64,000 bases of DNA from Sisyra terminalis (Eukaryota > Arthropoda > Insecta > Neuroptera > Sisyridae). The notes beneath the pieces are model-generated. The model was given only the letters and a program-made list of their open reading frames with translations, was not told the DNA's origin and did no database searches. Positions 1-12,044 of this stretch are shown here, piece by piece. The stretch covers positions 57,239,080 to 57,303,079 of the forward strand of contig OY292276.1 of assembly GCA_958496175.1 (NCBI GenBank), in the 5' to 3' direction. Every line of letters begins with the position of its first letter. Position 1 is the first letter of the stretch. The translations under genes and the position numbers were made by a program.

Positions 1-1266
1 AAATAATATGTATGATTGTTTTGTAGAGGTTTATTTTGTATATAGATTAATAATTAAGTGGTATTTATTAATGTAATTCCCCTGCTTGATTCCCTAAAAA
101 TTTGAAATATTAAAATCGTCGACCGATACCAAATACAATAAAAATTTTAAGATTTATAATAGATGCTGTAAAGTACATGCTTACCTTTATCCACCTAAGA
201 ATTATAGCCTTAGAAATATTTATACAAACAAAGGTTAAAATCAATAAATTATTCAGTAAAAGATTAAAATTTCACCCAAAATAATACTTTTACACTTAGG
301 AAAAAATCAACCATAAAAATGGTCAAGTAATTTTTAAAATTTAAATGGTGGCAAAAAAATGTTTCAATTTATAGGGAATAATTGATATCTTTATTTTACT
401 TAATTGAAAATATTATCATCTCTCTGTTGATTCTATGTTTAATTTTCTATCAGAAGAAGCCAATATCAAAGGTTTAGGGGCGGTTTAAGGCAAACATATT
501 CCGTTTCGAGTTAATTAATTGTACGAAATCGAATTATAGCTGAGTTTGCATGCGAAGATTTATTGTATTTGGGTTGCGCCTAACACTGCCTGTTATTCGA
601 TTACGGCTCAAAACGCTACAATGTCACAACACAGCAAAGCTCAATCTAATAATTAAGGCCCTAAGTGCGTGTAAATGAATGAATGCAAAGGGACCCAAAT
701 GCAATTTAGAAATTATATTTTAATTGAATTAATCCCTGATATATATGTACGACAATGAGATCTTATAAAAGGCCTGTAACTAACAATTACTTAACAAAAT
801 TACCCAATTATAACGTTAAGAATTATATCAGCCTGAGTGATGTTTCAACCCTAGTATTACAAGGGATGCTTTCGGGTATATTTGATGAGAGTTGATGTTT
901 TAATGTAAGATTATTATTTTTTTTTTTGAAATTTATGATTTTTTCTTGATTTAGTGTGTTGTAGCGAAATTGAATTTTCTCACCAGCACCACCACCATCA
1001 CCGCCCCCACAAATGCTTTGAGTTGACACTGCGTGTTCGACACATCCGATATTTATATCTAGGCCAAACAAAAGGGTTCGGTAACGACGATCGTGTGGCA
1101 TTGTGTCATATCTGTCCCGATTAAAGTTGATAAGACCCTCTTTCGGTCGGTTCAATCGTGTGGGCCACGAAAAAGACGTGCGTCGCACCAATTATTAAAG
1201 GTGCTTCATCATTTTCATTATATTAACGCCACGGAAAAATAATTTATGAAGGTATCATAACAATGA

Positions 1267-1274
1267 TGACGTCA
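1267..1274. promoter_or_regulatory. Perfect CRE/ATF palindrome TGACGTCA
   Basis: An exact 8-bp cAMP-response element consensus for CREB/ATF bZIP proteins, embedded in ATGATGACGTCATATTTG. A second perfect copy lies 338 bp downstream. A single site is expected by chance in DNA of this length, but two within 350 bp is less so. No promoter or gene is identified nearby. Confidence 0.35.
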
Positions 1275-1604
1275 TATTTGCAAAAGTTTCAATAGTTGTA
1301 CATGGGGATGATGTTCGTGGAAAATTATCCCTTCGGTGTTGCCACAACTAGTTGGAACCACCAGCCAAAGTGGAACCATCTATATATATATGTCGGGGAG
1401 ATGGGGGCAAATAACGGCCGATATATTCAAGACGAAATCCAGGCGCGTTTTGGGTGAAACTTTCATAAATTTGTGCGTGTCTGCTTTCCATTCTCATGTA
1501 TAATTTATTTATGTATGTACGAAAAGTTTAAGTTTGAATTTTTCATATTTCATCGCGACGTGTCACTTTTATGATTTCACGTTGGATATTAAGTGTATGA
1601 TTTT

Positions 1605-1612
1605 TGACGTCA
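1605..1612. promoter_or_regulatory. Second perfect CRE/ATF palindrome
   Basis: TGACGTCA again, in the context TTTTTGACGTCACAAG. It pairs with the site at 1267 and sits in the GC-richer part of this unique interval. Confidence 0.35.
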
Positions 1613-1792
1613 CAAGTTCATAATTTCCGATTCTTTGTTGATCTTTGTCTTAAATATGACCGATTTTAATAAATAAAAACAATCGATTTCATTTGAAAAT
1701 TCATTGGTAATATCACACTATTATTCATTTACAACGTTATACTCTGCACATTCACGAACTAATTTTCATCCTAATATATTAAACCATCCTAT

Positions 1793-2112
1793 TCTACTCT
1801 AATATTATAAAGAGGAAAGATTTGATTGTTTGTTTGCATTGAATAGACTCCGCAACTACTTGACCGATTTGAAAAATTCTTTCACTGTTGGAAAGCTACA
1901 ATATTTCAGTTGAACATAGGCTCTATTAAATTTTCAGTTTATTAAATGCCTCTTTTTAAAGTCAACAAAATAGTGGTTTCAGGTATGATTATGTTTTTCG
2001 TAAAAGAAATAAGAGAAATAAAAATTTTCGTGTACCAACACAAATAGCAAATCTAAAAATAAAATATAATCTACCCCTAAGTTACGCAGAGGAAGTCGCG
2101 GGAATCAGCTAT
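1793..2112 (+). mobile_element. Short non-autonomous Helitron (copy 1)
   Basis: It starts TCTACTCTAATATTATAAAG, the 5' TC end common to several copies in this window. It carries the shared block about a CGATTTGAAAAATTC context and a tract of about 1.5 turns of AAGAAATAAGAGAAATAAAA, and ends with the conserved tail GAAGTCGCGGGAATCAGCT then AT, where intact copies have CTAG. Helitrons begin with TC, end in CTRR, insert between A and T and make no target duplication. The 320-bp length means a deletion derivative. Other copies are at 3795, 54304 and 61848, with tail fragments at 12045 and 52365. Confidence 0.75.
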
Positions 2113-2129
2113 ATTGTATATATAACCGA

Positions 2130-2860
2130 AAAAATCAAATATACTCAATTGGTGATATGAAATAACATAGTTAAAGCATGAAGGCCAAGATCAGACAATG
2201 GCAGCTTTAAATATGTCGTTTATGGAATTTGAACCGGTTTGAGGAATTTATTATTTGTTGTCAATTATAAATACATTAACACCTTTTTCCGAGTCCATAA
2301 ATTACACCTTTGAATCTGCATTTTTCTCATTACCATAATATTTATTATCGCAAGTTGAGAACAGGTAAAATTATTTTCAATTTCTCACCTGTATGGAATT
2401 TATTAGGTTTTGCTCACAATAATGGTCATTATGGAGCAAAGGTCAAAAAAATTGTACTTTAATATTTTTCTACCTGAATTCTACCGTATGATTGACGAAC
2501 AGGTTAATCAAATTCGATAATATTATGTTTTCAGGTACATGTTAGGGTTTCCCCCCAAAAAAAGTATAATGAAAGTCACAAACAAGTCTAATCTAAATAG
2601 TTGTACCAATATTATATTCTGATTTCACTTATGGTTCCAATTTAAAGACAGCTTTACTGATTTAATAGAAACTTTGTATACAACTTTCTATACAAATGAT
2701 ATTGCGGACCACTTTGGAAATGTATCATAACTCCAGGAGCCTCTTTCGAAGTTATATCTCAAATTCTCCATACTCAGTTTAAATACACTGTAATCATTTT
2801 AATATTTTGGTTTTCACCAATTTGGTCATTATAAAAGGTTGAAACTCGCCATAAGCGACT
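2130..2860 (-). repeat. Middle-repetitive element R1, copy 1
   Basis: This block recurs in inverted orientation at 6737-7660 and in part at 52690-52930. Shared landmarks are the GGTGATATAAAATAACATAG-like start, the TTTATTATTTGTTGTCAATT block and a block matching AAGTCTAATCTAAATAGTTG. Its far end (about 2700-2800) matches the small hAT-like element at 6737. No protein coding is visible. The class is unknown; probably a non-autonomous DNA transposon. Confidence 0.55.
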
Positions 2861-3794
2861 ACACATTCATGCCAACGTTTTATCTAATTTTTCAAACATT
2901 TGTCATACCCCTCTAAAAGTATGGCCTAAAAGTATAGCTCTTCTTTCTATCGCTTTGAAAATTACACGGGGAATACTTTTGGGAAAAACGATATTTGGGT
3001 GATCATATTAGTTGAATGCTTAGCGAAAAATTCCAAAAAAGTTTTTTTTTTTTTCAGGAAATTTCGTGTTTCTGGATCAATGCGAACACTGACGCGTTTT
3101 AGGTGTAAATATTACCTAAAATCTGTTTTACTGGTCCTTCTGACATACCAATGCAGAAAGTTTGCAGACAGTTGAACTTCGATTTTCCATTACCAGGATC
3201 ATGGGGAGTTCCATTGTCAAGATATTTTTAGGTGTACCTCTTCAGGACAACTTTTGAGTGAGTTATACAATTCATATGTTTGGGTTTTTAATTTACAACA
3301 CGAAATTCTTTTGGTAACACAAAATTTTAGACAAATTCTTTTTTCAATTTTTTCTTTTTTCAAATATCAGAAAGAAATTTTGGTTTTAAGCCTATATTAT
3401 TCAATTGCCATTTAATATTCAGTTACCAATTACCAATATTTTGCATACATGTATTCGTGTAAGGTTTGACATTGAATGTAGAAGTGGTTGTGTTAAATTT
3501 TTAAAATTTCAATAATCAAAACAAATGAACGTCTTTAAATCTCGCAATTCTATTTACTAATAGCCTCTTGCAATGAATTATGTGTATGGCGGCCCGTACT
3601 ATCATCAGATATGTGCATCAATCATCAGTGCATTGCTCAAAATATTCTACTCATATTATAAATCATATTAAAAATTTTAATTAATAGGTTTTAGTTATTT
3701 CGATGAAGGAAATATTATCCTAACTAATGGATAAAGAGATCTGAATTCTTATGTAATCTTAGAATTTCATTAGTATTTACCTATATCTTAAATA
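2861..3794. other. AT-rich non-coding DNA with one R2 repeat copy
   Basis: Nothing here codes for a recognisable protein. At about 3500-3600 a block beginning TTTCAATAATCAAAACAAAT is repeated near 21115-21220 in the same orientation with high similarity. I call this repeat R2; its class is unknown. The remainder shows nothing I can name. Confidence 0.45.
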
Positions 3795-4748
3795 CTAGCT
3801 GATCCCCGCAACTTCGTCTGCGTAACGTAGGTGTAGATTATGTTTTCTTTTCAAATTTGTCATTTGTAGTGGTATATGAAAATTTGTATTTTTCCTATTT
3901 CTTTTACGAAAAACATAATCATACTTAAAAACACTATTTTTTCAACTTTAAAAAGACACATTTAATAAACTGTTGCAAAGAATAAAATTGTTCTATGTAA
4001 TAATCAATTAATTTTCAAAAAATATTTACAAATATCTAAAAAGAGTATGTCTATTGCGTATAGCTACGGTAACTATACCTACCGTAGACCAAATAATCTG
4101 TATATCAATCAGCATCTAAACATAAATAAAAAATATCGTCAAGTTCAATAAAGTTGGTCTTAATTATAAGTAAAATGGGGTGACCATGCGACATTTTTCA
4201 AATAACTTACATTTTTAAACTTGTGATATCTTTCGAATGGAATATTCAAATTGAATAACTCAAAAAGTTATATAATGGTATTGAAGCAAACTTAAATATG
4301 TAGTCATTTATTTTGATAAGGATTAATCCCAAAGTATAAATAAAAGAGTTTTTATAGCGGTGACATTTATATATATATTTTTTAAAATGAAAAAACACTT
4401 ATTGTGATATAACTATAATACCATAGTTAGACATATGCTGTCGCTCAATTTTTTGTAGATAATGATATTTCCTGCAAAATCGTACTACATTATTTTGTTC
4501 TATAGCCAATAGTTTTCGCAGCGCACGCGATAAAAGAATGTTTTTTGGTAATTTTTTCAGTCCTTTGGTTACATTATTGGAGTTTTAGTATGGATCAACT
4601 TTTTTGAAAATTTAATGTGGTATAGCCTATGTTCACCGGAAATAGTGTATCTTCCCAACAGTGAAAGAATTTTTCAAATTGGTCAAGTAGTTTCGGAGCC
4701 TATTCAAAGCAAACAAACAATCAAATCTTTCCTCTTTATAATAATAGA
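3795..4748 (-). mobile_element. Non-autonomous Helitron (copy 2), about 950 bp
   Basis: Read on the minus strand it runs from TCTATTATTATAAAGAGG near 4748 to the conserved tail ending in GATCAGCTAG at 3795, so both Helitron ends (TC and CTAG) are present. Inside is a near-palindrome around CTACCGTAG (about 4060-4090) that recurs in the copies at 54304 and 61848, a marker of the family. There is no Rep/helicase reading frame, so it would need an autonomous partner. A fragment of a Helitron-like protein does lie at 7865. Confidence 0.8.
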
Positions 4749-6736
4749 TAATTAAAATATGTTTTTGTTATCGATTTCCCTTTCTTCTAACACTAAGCCA
4801 TTTACGTTTAAAATTAAAAAATCGCAGAAATTGAGTTTCAAAGTTTCTGTTTCCTTAGGATAACATTATCATAAATGTAATGTTCTAAACCATTTCCCCA
4901 AAGTCGTTTTTCCGAAAGAATATTTCCATGTGTTTGAACAATTCTTATACCAAAAATGTGGCGATTCACTATGTTTGTTGGGTTTCAAGAGTTTTAATAT
5001 ATAAAAAGAACATGAAATAAAATTAACAAAATATTACGTTAGAACCGTAGTATGAATCATTGGTTGAAAAAGCAATCTCACGATAATGTTGAAAGAATTA
5101 CTTAAGTATATGTAGCCAGAATCTTTCAGATCCAGTGAGTAAAAAGTATTCAAAACCGAATTAAATATACAACAAATAAATAAAAAAATTGGAAGTAGAA
5201 ATAGAAATAGAAAATATTTTTAAATAAAATAAAGATTTTCAAAATTATAAGTTTTACAATTAAATTTTTATAAATAGATATTAGATCGAACATTTTCTAT
5301 ATTTTCTGTTAGAAAACAGTAGAATATGTATGGTTGTAAAGATAGTTGGCAACTATGTTATTTTACATCCCGTAAATTCACGGGTCAATTTACTAAGTAG
5401 TAATTATGTGTACATAACCGCCCAATAATTTTACTCTTTGGAAATAATTCGAGTCTTTATAAAACGAATATGGTAAATATTTATGATTTAAAGAGTTAAT
5501 TAAAAACATATTGGTTCCCCCAAATATTGTGATACGTAATTACTAACCAGCTTCTGCAAATGTAATGTGTTGATGCAAAGAAAATCGATAGCCGTGAGCG
5601 ATTTATTTCCTCTATAAAATTTCAGAATTTGCCAAGTCTCGTAAATTTGCCCTGAACAAATTTATAGAGCTCGAAGAACTGATGAGTGGCTTATATGGTA
5701 TATGTATAGGTGGAGCATAAAATTATACCAGGAAATGTTTACTAATAATAAAATACAAAGTGGTCCGTTTAGGCCCGTTGGGCTCTGGCCGGGTAGTGTG
5801 CACCCCATTCCACCCCATTCGAGCCATTATAATGTTGAAATAACGTGAGGATTTTCGTTTTAGACACGCTTGGCTAGAACAAGATACATTTTATCTTAGG
5901 GGTGGATGGTGTGGGGTGGCGTGGCGTGGCGGTCGAGACGTTCTACGTACTTTTCCTGTAAACATTAATTTTCATTCAACAAAACACATGCCTTTGACCA
6001 CCACACGTATACAAAGGGCAGGAACAAGTCTCGCGGCGGCTCCCGGTTAACATCAAACGATAGAAAATAAAGTCTGAGGGCTGTTTCAACCCTTGCACAC
6101 CCGCCATCGAGCCCATTACGGCCTCGTTTTAAAATATTTAGACGAACCAAGTGCAAATAAAAGATTGCATGTCTGAACCGTTTTTCAACCAAAGTCAACT
6201 TTTGTCCGAGAAAAGTATCACGCGTTTCCATAAAATTGGACTGAAATGATAATATTTTTTAAAATTATTAAATACTAACTAAACCCTGTAGACTTTGTCC
6301 TGCTAGCCAATAGTTGTAAATAGATAAATTGAATTTAGGAAAAAAAGCTTGAGAATTATTAGAATCACCTCCCTTATCATCCTACAGAATCCCTCGTTGT
6401 ACCAATTATAACTCACCTTCAATAAATACATTAATCAATTACGTTTTGAGAACCCCTACCTCTAAAATTCACTATACGATCATAACAATGAAGTATTGAC
6501 AGTTAACGGCTATTTTATTGACCGTTGAAAAAGCCGTTTTTTTGTGATCACAGATATGTTACTGACGCAAGAAAAGATAAAAACAATCATTAAAGCGGAT
6601 TACATATCGTGACAAAATTTGAGCTAAATGGGTGCAAAACTTTTTGAGTTTTTGAAATCTACACAAACCATCATAACAATTCTATATAAGTAGATAAAAC
6701 ATAGACTATTCATTGTTTATTTAAATCAGAGATTGT
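4749..6736. other. Unique non-coding DNA with GC-richer island
   Basis: 4749-5555 is plain AT-rich sequence. 5560-6240 is richer in GC, with a C-rich doublet CACCCCATTC repeated in tandem (about 5801-5822) and a G-rich stretch of GTGGC units (about 5898-5933). An 88-codon minus ORF at 5965-6231 covers the island, but I recognise no domain in it. Probably non-coding; a conserved regulatory element is possible. Confidence 0.4.
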
Positions 6737-6946
6737 CCGAGGTGGCCAACCCGCAAGATGCATCAGACTTTTATAAAATGTATACATTTTATAATGACCA
6801 TAGGGGTGAAAATCAAAATATTATAAATGTTTACAGTGTATCTAAATTTTGTATGGAGAATTTGAGATATAACTTTAATGGTGGCCCGCGGAGTTATGAT
6901 GCATTTCCGATGTGACTCGTAATACAATTTGGGTTGGCCACCCTTG
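6737..6946. mobile_element. Small hAT-like MITE with GGTGGCCAACCC ends
   Basis: Inverted ends: CCGAGGTGGCCAACCC on the left and GGGTTGGCCACCCTTG on the right. Length is about 210 bp. An imperfect version of the same ends bounds 11587-11889. I see no clean target duplication. The 60-codon plus ORF inside (6733-6915) is incidental. Assigned to hAT from the CAGRGGTGGC-type terminus only. Confidence 0.45.
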
Positions 6947-7660
6947 ACTTAAAATAAGCTGATTTTTTGATATCTTAAAAAAACATAGACATTTAATTAA
7001 AGGGTCCAATTTATATCCAACTGATGGATGTCCATTTTATAATTTTAATCGGGCTTCTTCTAAATGCAACTTTTATTATTAATAATTAAACGTAAATAGG
7101 CAACCTTTTCTTCCATAGAAAAATTAGTTGAACTTGATTACAAAGTTTCTATCAAATCAGTAAAGCTGTTTTTAAATTGGAACTTTAAGTGAAATCAGAA
7201 TAAAATATTGGTACAACTATTTAGATTAGACTTGTTTGTAACCTTTATACTTATTTTTGGCGAAACACGCCTTAGATGTACCTGAAAACAAATTACTATC
7301 AAAATCAATAAACCTGTTATTGAATCATACGAAAGAAGGCAGGTAGGCAGAAATTTACGTTCGAATTATCGACCTTTGATCCATAATGATCAATATTGTG
7401 ATCGAAATCGGCTTAATTCCAAACTGATATGAAATTGCAAACGATTCTCTCCCTGCTATCAATGGGTGGTATAAAATGGCATAGTAAAAGCTTAATGGCC
7501 AAAATGTGTGAAAAAGGTTAGCTCAAAGGTGTTACTAATGGATTTGGTAACATATGTTAATGTAATTATAATTGACAACAAATAATAAATACCTCAAACT
7601 GGTATTCCTTAAACGATATATTTAAAGCTGCCATTCTCTCATTTTGACCTCAAATGCATA
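6947..7660 (+). repeat. Middle-repetitive element R1, copy 2 (inverted to copy 1)
   Basis: Matches the reverse complement of about 2200-2720. Shared stretches include the block around TCAGTAAAGCTG and the one around TGGTACAACTATTTAGATTA. Near 7560 it carries AATTGACAACAAATAATAAA, the reverse complement of the copy-1 block. The two copies face each other about 4 kb apart, flanking the Helitron at 3795. No coding potential is seen. Confidence 0.55.
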
Positions 7661-7864
7661 CGAAAATTCCTTAAATTCTCACATATATGAGTTTAAAGAC
7701 ATACATAGATATTTCTTAATATATTTTTGTATTTGTCTATTTGTATCTTTCAAAATTGAATTGTTTTTTTGGCTAATTCGATCCAAAGATCGCTATTAAT
7801 CAGGGACTGGAAGCTTACTGGAAATATTCCTGTTTTCTTTAGTACTTCTTTAAACATATTTGTT

Positions 7865-8080
7865 TTATGGGCGAAACGATATCATTTGTAAACTACTATT
7901 TAGTTTTTTAATATTGGCCAAGGAGTTTTTACAATCATTTCTTATCCCATAAACTAATGAGCGTAATGGATCTAGTGATGGGACCAATCGGGGTAATTTT
8001 ACTTTTCCACCAGTACAACATAACCCAGTAGATTCACTGCTGTATTTTAACGCCTTACAATATTGGCAAATGATTGTCAT
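7865..8080 (-). pseudogene. Helitron-like replicase/helicase N-terminal fragment
   Basis: This 71-codon minus-strand frame opens with a CxxC-x-ALK segment (CQYCKALKY), followed by GLCCTGGKVKLP, PLRSLVYG and LANIKKLNSSLQMISF. That series matches the N-terminal 'Helitron_like_N' region of eukaryotic Helitron proteins: a Cys-rich knuckle, then the GLCC..GK..LP motif, then an NIR.YNS.FQM.SF motif. Full-length proteins are well over 1000 residues with a Rep HUH nuclease and a Pif1-like helicase; neither is present nearby, so this is a broken remnant. It suggests an autonomous Helitron once lay here and could have mobilised the short copies. The match is from memory of family motifs, not a search. 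Confidence 0.7.
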
Positions 8081-9454
8081 TTCCCCAATTGTTCCATATT
8101 ACAATAAATATTAAGTAAAATATGTAAATAACACATAAATTAAATAAATAAAAATGCCAAATTCAAGCGTCGCTAAGCGTTTTTCAAAATAAATCACAGA
8201 CATCAATGATTACAAATAGTATATAGGCACGCAAGCGTAAAAATTTGCAGAAGATGTCGAGAGACATCTTAATCTTCTAGAGGTATAAAATATACTTTAT
8301 ATCCGATTCCCATGCCTACCGAATATACATAGAAAATTTCATGAAAATTGGTCCAGCCGTTTTTGAGTTATAAATAGTGTAACTAACACGACTTTCTTTT
8401 GTATATATAGATTTGGAACATACTTGCATTTTAAGGAAAAGTCTAGTAAGAATATAATCCTTGATTAATGAGTTACTTTTTGAAATGCATCTGTAAAAAA
8501 TAGTACGGGTTTTCAAAGGGACTTATAATACTTTGGTTATAGATAATGGAAAGTATTTTTGTCCTCTCTTCAACAATGATCACCATTTGTTGGATTCATT
8601 TTACCCATCAAAGCATTAAAAAGAAAAATAGGAAATTTGCATTATGGATTTTTGTTTCGGTTGTGTCGTTTTGGTGAAAATCCCGTGGGATGAATTCAAA
8701 AATATCAGTTGTCGACGAAGACTGACAGGAAATGTGTTTGAAATATTCCCAAACGTGCCCATATTTCGCTTCCCACTCTTCCATCCGTGCTTTATTCGGA
8801 AAAATTCCATCCATCGCGATTCTTCGATCTAAAAAAAAAACAAAAAAATAACAGCACAAATAGCATATCTTACGACAAGCCACTTTAGTCGTTAAACCGA
8901 AAAAGTAAACCGAAAGCTTTCGGTTATTATGCGCTTTAATAAAACAGCACAAGTGTGGCTTAATCAAATTAACGTTGTACAATAATTCATTGTGCCAACG
9001 TGGCAACCAAACGCCATCATCATCGCTCCTTTATCCAATATTCAAAGACCAGTGTCGTGTGCTCGTCCTGTTTACCTTGACCTATCTCATTAAACCAGGA
9101 TAAAATCGGGCGACACGAATCCTCGACAACTAGATAAGTAGGGTCAAGTCCAGAAATCTCGTCGTGACCATTATGCATATCATACGGTTTCATTCAATAT
9201 TTAAAATCTTTCATTCAATATTGACACTGAACAAATTGAGTTTCCATTCGTGAGCACGAATTTTTCCCCACGAATTAAACACGCCATGCACAAAAAGCTT
9301 TCCCAATCAGAAAAAAAAATGGGAAGAATCATAGTATTTTTTGTTGAAATTAACCATGGGACAAATTAGGTTTTGAAAAGTGATTAGAATAATGGAAGAT
9401 TTGCACTTCATTTGTCTTAAAAAAGCTCTTTTTTATTGAATTTTTTTGGCGGTG
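8081..9454. other. Unique non-coding DNA
   Basis: Overlapping ORFs on both strands at 8608-9006 encode nothing I recognise. A retrotransposon-like tail sits at 8280-8414. The 8880-9300 part is somewhat GC-richer and may be conserved non-coding DNA. No gene call is justified. Confidence 0.4.
8280..8414 (+). mobile_element. Possible RTE-type LINE 3' tail
   Basis: Contains a TTTCATGAAAATTGGTCCAG core, then CCGTTTTTGAGTTA, AACTAACACGACTTTC and a TTTTGTATATATAGATT end. This order (ATTGGTCCAGCCGTT, ACTAACACGAC, TATATATAGA) is characteristic of the 3' end of abundant insect non-LTR elements, often RTE-clade. No RT coding lies beside it, as expected for strong 5' truncation. A Helitron or SINE origin is possible. 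Confidence 0.4.
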
Positions 9455-11400
9455 ATAAAGACCCAAGTATCGAATAAAAGACTCAGGAAATATCGATGAC
9501 GTAGGTCACCATTTATTGAAAAACATATTTATTAAAATATTAAAAAGTTTTTTGTAATTAAAAATAATTAAATGAATATTATTAATTAAAAAAGTATTTC
9601 AATATTTTACTTCTTTCTCTCATTATATCAGTTACTCTATTATTGTCAACGTTATTTCAAATACAGCAGCATACAATACAATTGTATTTCATAATTCGTG
9701 TAGTTTTCTTTTATTAATCTCTTCATCATCTTCTTCACCACAAAATAGTTCACTTCTTCTAAAGAAACATTTAAAATTTTCTACTTTTTTTTGAAAATCT
9801 ATCAGTTAAACTATCATAATTTCCTTAGTTATATTTTTATTTAATTTTTGATTTTTTTAACTAGGTTAATGTTCAAAAATATTACTAAGAAAATAAATAC
9901 TTGAAATTTGTGAGAAATTATTTACATTTAAAGAGATTATATCACTGTAACTAGATCATTTTTAAAAAATCGTTTATTCATGTTACTGGTAACATCTATC
10001 GTTAGAATTATCAGTTTTATTCTTTTATTTGTAAGACAACAATTCTTCAATTTGGAAAAAATCAAAATTGCCCATGATTTCAATCTTGCCAATGCAAAAT
10101 TTACTGCTGTTTGATATACAGCAACGGCCGGGGAACTTTTTTAACCATTACCCCAAAATATTTTTGCTTAAGTCGATTTTACCTCCCCCCTCCCATTCTG
10201 AAAAGAAAACAATCCATGTTAATTTTAAATAAACAATATTTCTTGAATTATTTTACATTTACATACTTGTAGTATAGGTTTTGGAAAAATGATGTTGCTT
10301 CATGTTTAATAAGTATAATTACTTCTAAATTGAGACTTTTTGATTTCAAAATTGGAACTATTACCCAAAAAAAAAAAAATTGTTACCCCATTTGGGACAA
10401 TTTACCCCGGTTCCCCGACCCCTGATATCCAATATTAAAATCTCTTTGTATTTAAAAAAAATCGTCTTATTTTTTACCATACCAATGCAATTGCAATATG
10501 CATAGCTGATGATTGTTAGTATAAAGGCAAAGGTGTTGTTTCTTCAAAAATTTGTAATAATATTTTAATTGTTAAAATAGCATCAAATTTTAGAAACGCA
10601 GTTAAAATAATCTTTCCTCAATGTCTAATTTCTTTGTTAAACTTTTCGGATATAGAGATTTCATAGAGTCTGCAGAACATTGACGAATAATATAATTACT
10701 GATGTATTATTAAATGTACAAAAAATTTTTTTTAATGTCTTATCTTAAGCCCACTAACGTGTTTCTCTAATAGTAGAAATAAATTTAAACTTACTGATTT
10801 CTCGCCATACGTTAAATCGTTTATAAGATTCATTTAAGAAAACTAAATATGTATCTTAAATACCAAATATTGAGATAATTTTTTGGTCTTTTGTGTGATA
10901 TCCGTAATAACTAAATTTTATTAATGTGCATAACACCAAGGATAAACTTGATTTAACCATGCATTGAAACTTTTATAAGTACCTTGAATATTCACTGCAC
11001 CATCAGTACAATTTCCAATACATATTTGGTTAAAGATATTTTCTTCTGTTGTTGAAGCACCTACAATTGACAAAGAGAAAATTATAAAGTACAAGTAACT
11101 AGTTAAATAAAAATAGATAGAAGTAACAGTTGTAAAAATTGAATATCATTTCATTAGAAAAAATTGGCTTTATTTGTGGGCCAGTGGGCCCACGGGGATA
11201 TTACACCGGTTGGCCCATCGGGATATTCCCGATATCCCGGGAAATGTCGTCGCAGTGTCGAGTAGAACAGGAGGGTGAAGATTTTGGAAAATAGATGAAT
11301 TCGGTAATTGAGCCAGTAACTAGGATTCCTTTTAAGATACAAACTTGTAGGCCCTATACCTTTAAAGTTTTTATCTAATTTCAATATAAACATATCCATT
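9455..11400 (-). pseudogene. hAT transposase pseudogene, copy 1
   Basis: Read from right to left this is a degraded hAT-superfamily transposase (RNase-H-like DDE enzyme with a C-terminal dimerisation domain). Near 10996-11010 it encodes NCTDGAVNIQGTYKSF, the 'TDGA' block around a catalytic Asp, then a CYAH block and NLVITD. Next come blocks like YKRFNVWREISKFKF (about 10790-10850) and FVNVLQTL (about 10680). Near 9610-9660 is NNVDNNRVTDIMRE, the end of the dimerisation domain. Stops and frameshifts are frequent. Compared with the copy at 49910 it lacks the roughly 200 bp that carry the RLFSKLK motif, and it contains a 303-bp MITE at 10122-10424. The part above 11150 (ORF to 11399) may be the N-terminal region; its GGGCCAGTGGGCCCACGGG stretch is shared with the other copy. 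Confidence 0.7.
10122..10424. mobile_element. hAT-type MITE inside hAT pseudogene
   Basis: Ends are CAACGGCCGGGGAAC (left) and GTTCCCCGACCCCTG (right), an imperfect terminal inverted repeat. It is flanked by ATATACAG and ATATCCAA, each one base from the sequence ATATCCAG found at the matching place in the second hAT copy (about 50855), which is thus a paralogous empty site. An 8-bp target duplication and CA...TG ends fit hAT. Length 303 bp; no coding. Confidence 0.75.
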
Positions 11401-11586
11401 ACAAGGTAATATATTCATTTAAAATATGAGTATTCTTAGAACTTTGGTCTATTTCTCTGCTATTAATTATATATTTCAACTTAAGGCTGACTATCGATAT
11501 TAGCAATATTTACTTTTTATTTTTGCATAATTGAGTGGTTTGCTGATAATTTGATTTACGATGAGTATGCAGTATACACTATACAT

Positions 11587-11889
11587 CAGGGTGGCTTACC
11601 CAAATGATCTTGCGGGCCACTCTGGAAATGCATCATGATTCAGCGGGGGACATATAAAATTACTTATTCCCATATTAGAGTTCGATACACTGTAGAAAAC
11701 TTTTAAAGATTGAAAAAATTGAAAATAGTTTGTAATTATTATTGTGTTTACAACCATATAAGTATAATAAAATAAGAACGATATGAAACGTACAATATAA
11801 TGTAAAAAATATATAATATATTTCGTAAAAGTTTTATGAATCTCGTGGGCTGGAAATGGTCTAGGCGAACTTCGAGTTGGCCACCTCTG
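11587..11889. mobile_element. hAT-like MITE, relative of 6737-6946
   Basis: Left end CAGGGTGGCTTACCC, right end GAGTTGGCCACCTCTG: an imperfect inverted repeat. Inside, GATCTTGCGGGCCACTCTGG resembles R1 sequence near 2695-2720 and the element at 6737. I find no convincing 8-bp duplication. Non-coding. Confidence 0.45.
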
Positions 11890-12044
11890 CGAAAAATTAT
11901 ACTCATTAGAAAAATAAAAATATCAATTTACCAAATCCTGTGAAAATTCATGGAATATTTTTGAAAAACGATTTGAACATTATCAATGAATTTTTATCTG
12001 AAGTAGCAGTTTATTCTTCTTAATTAAATGAAATAAATAAAATT

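Larger units (their letters stand above)
1..1792. other. Unique AT-rich non-coding stretch with regulatory-looking core
   Basis: No reading frame here resembles a known protein. The longest ORF (823-1191, minus) has low-complexity Gly/Asp-rich and Lys/Asn-rich runs and no recognisable domain. Base composition rises around 960-1650, where two perfect CRE palindromes lie, and there is a C-rich trinucleotide run (ACC/ATC) near 985-1012. The stretch could be intergenic or intronic regulatory DNA; this is inferred from composition and motifs only. Confidence 0.5.

Noticed and set aside
823..1191. 122-codon minus ORF
   Set aside because: Low-complexity Gly/Asp and Lys/Asn runs, no recognisable domain, in AT-rich DNA where open frames of this size occur by chance.
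8608..9006. 132-codon minus ORF with a plus-strand partner at 8644
   Set aside because: Both strands are open over the same bases and neither has a recognisable domain; includes poly-A/T-coded runs.
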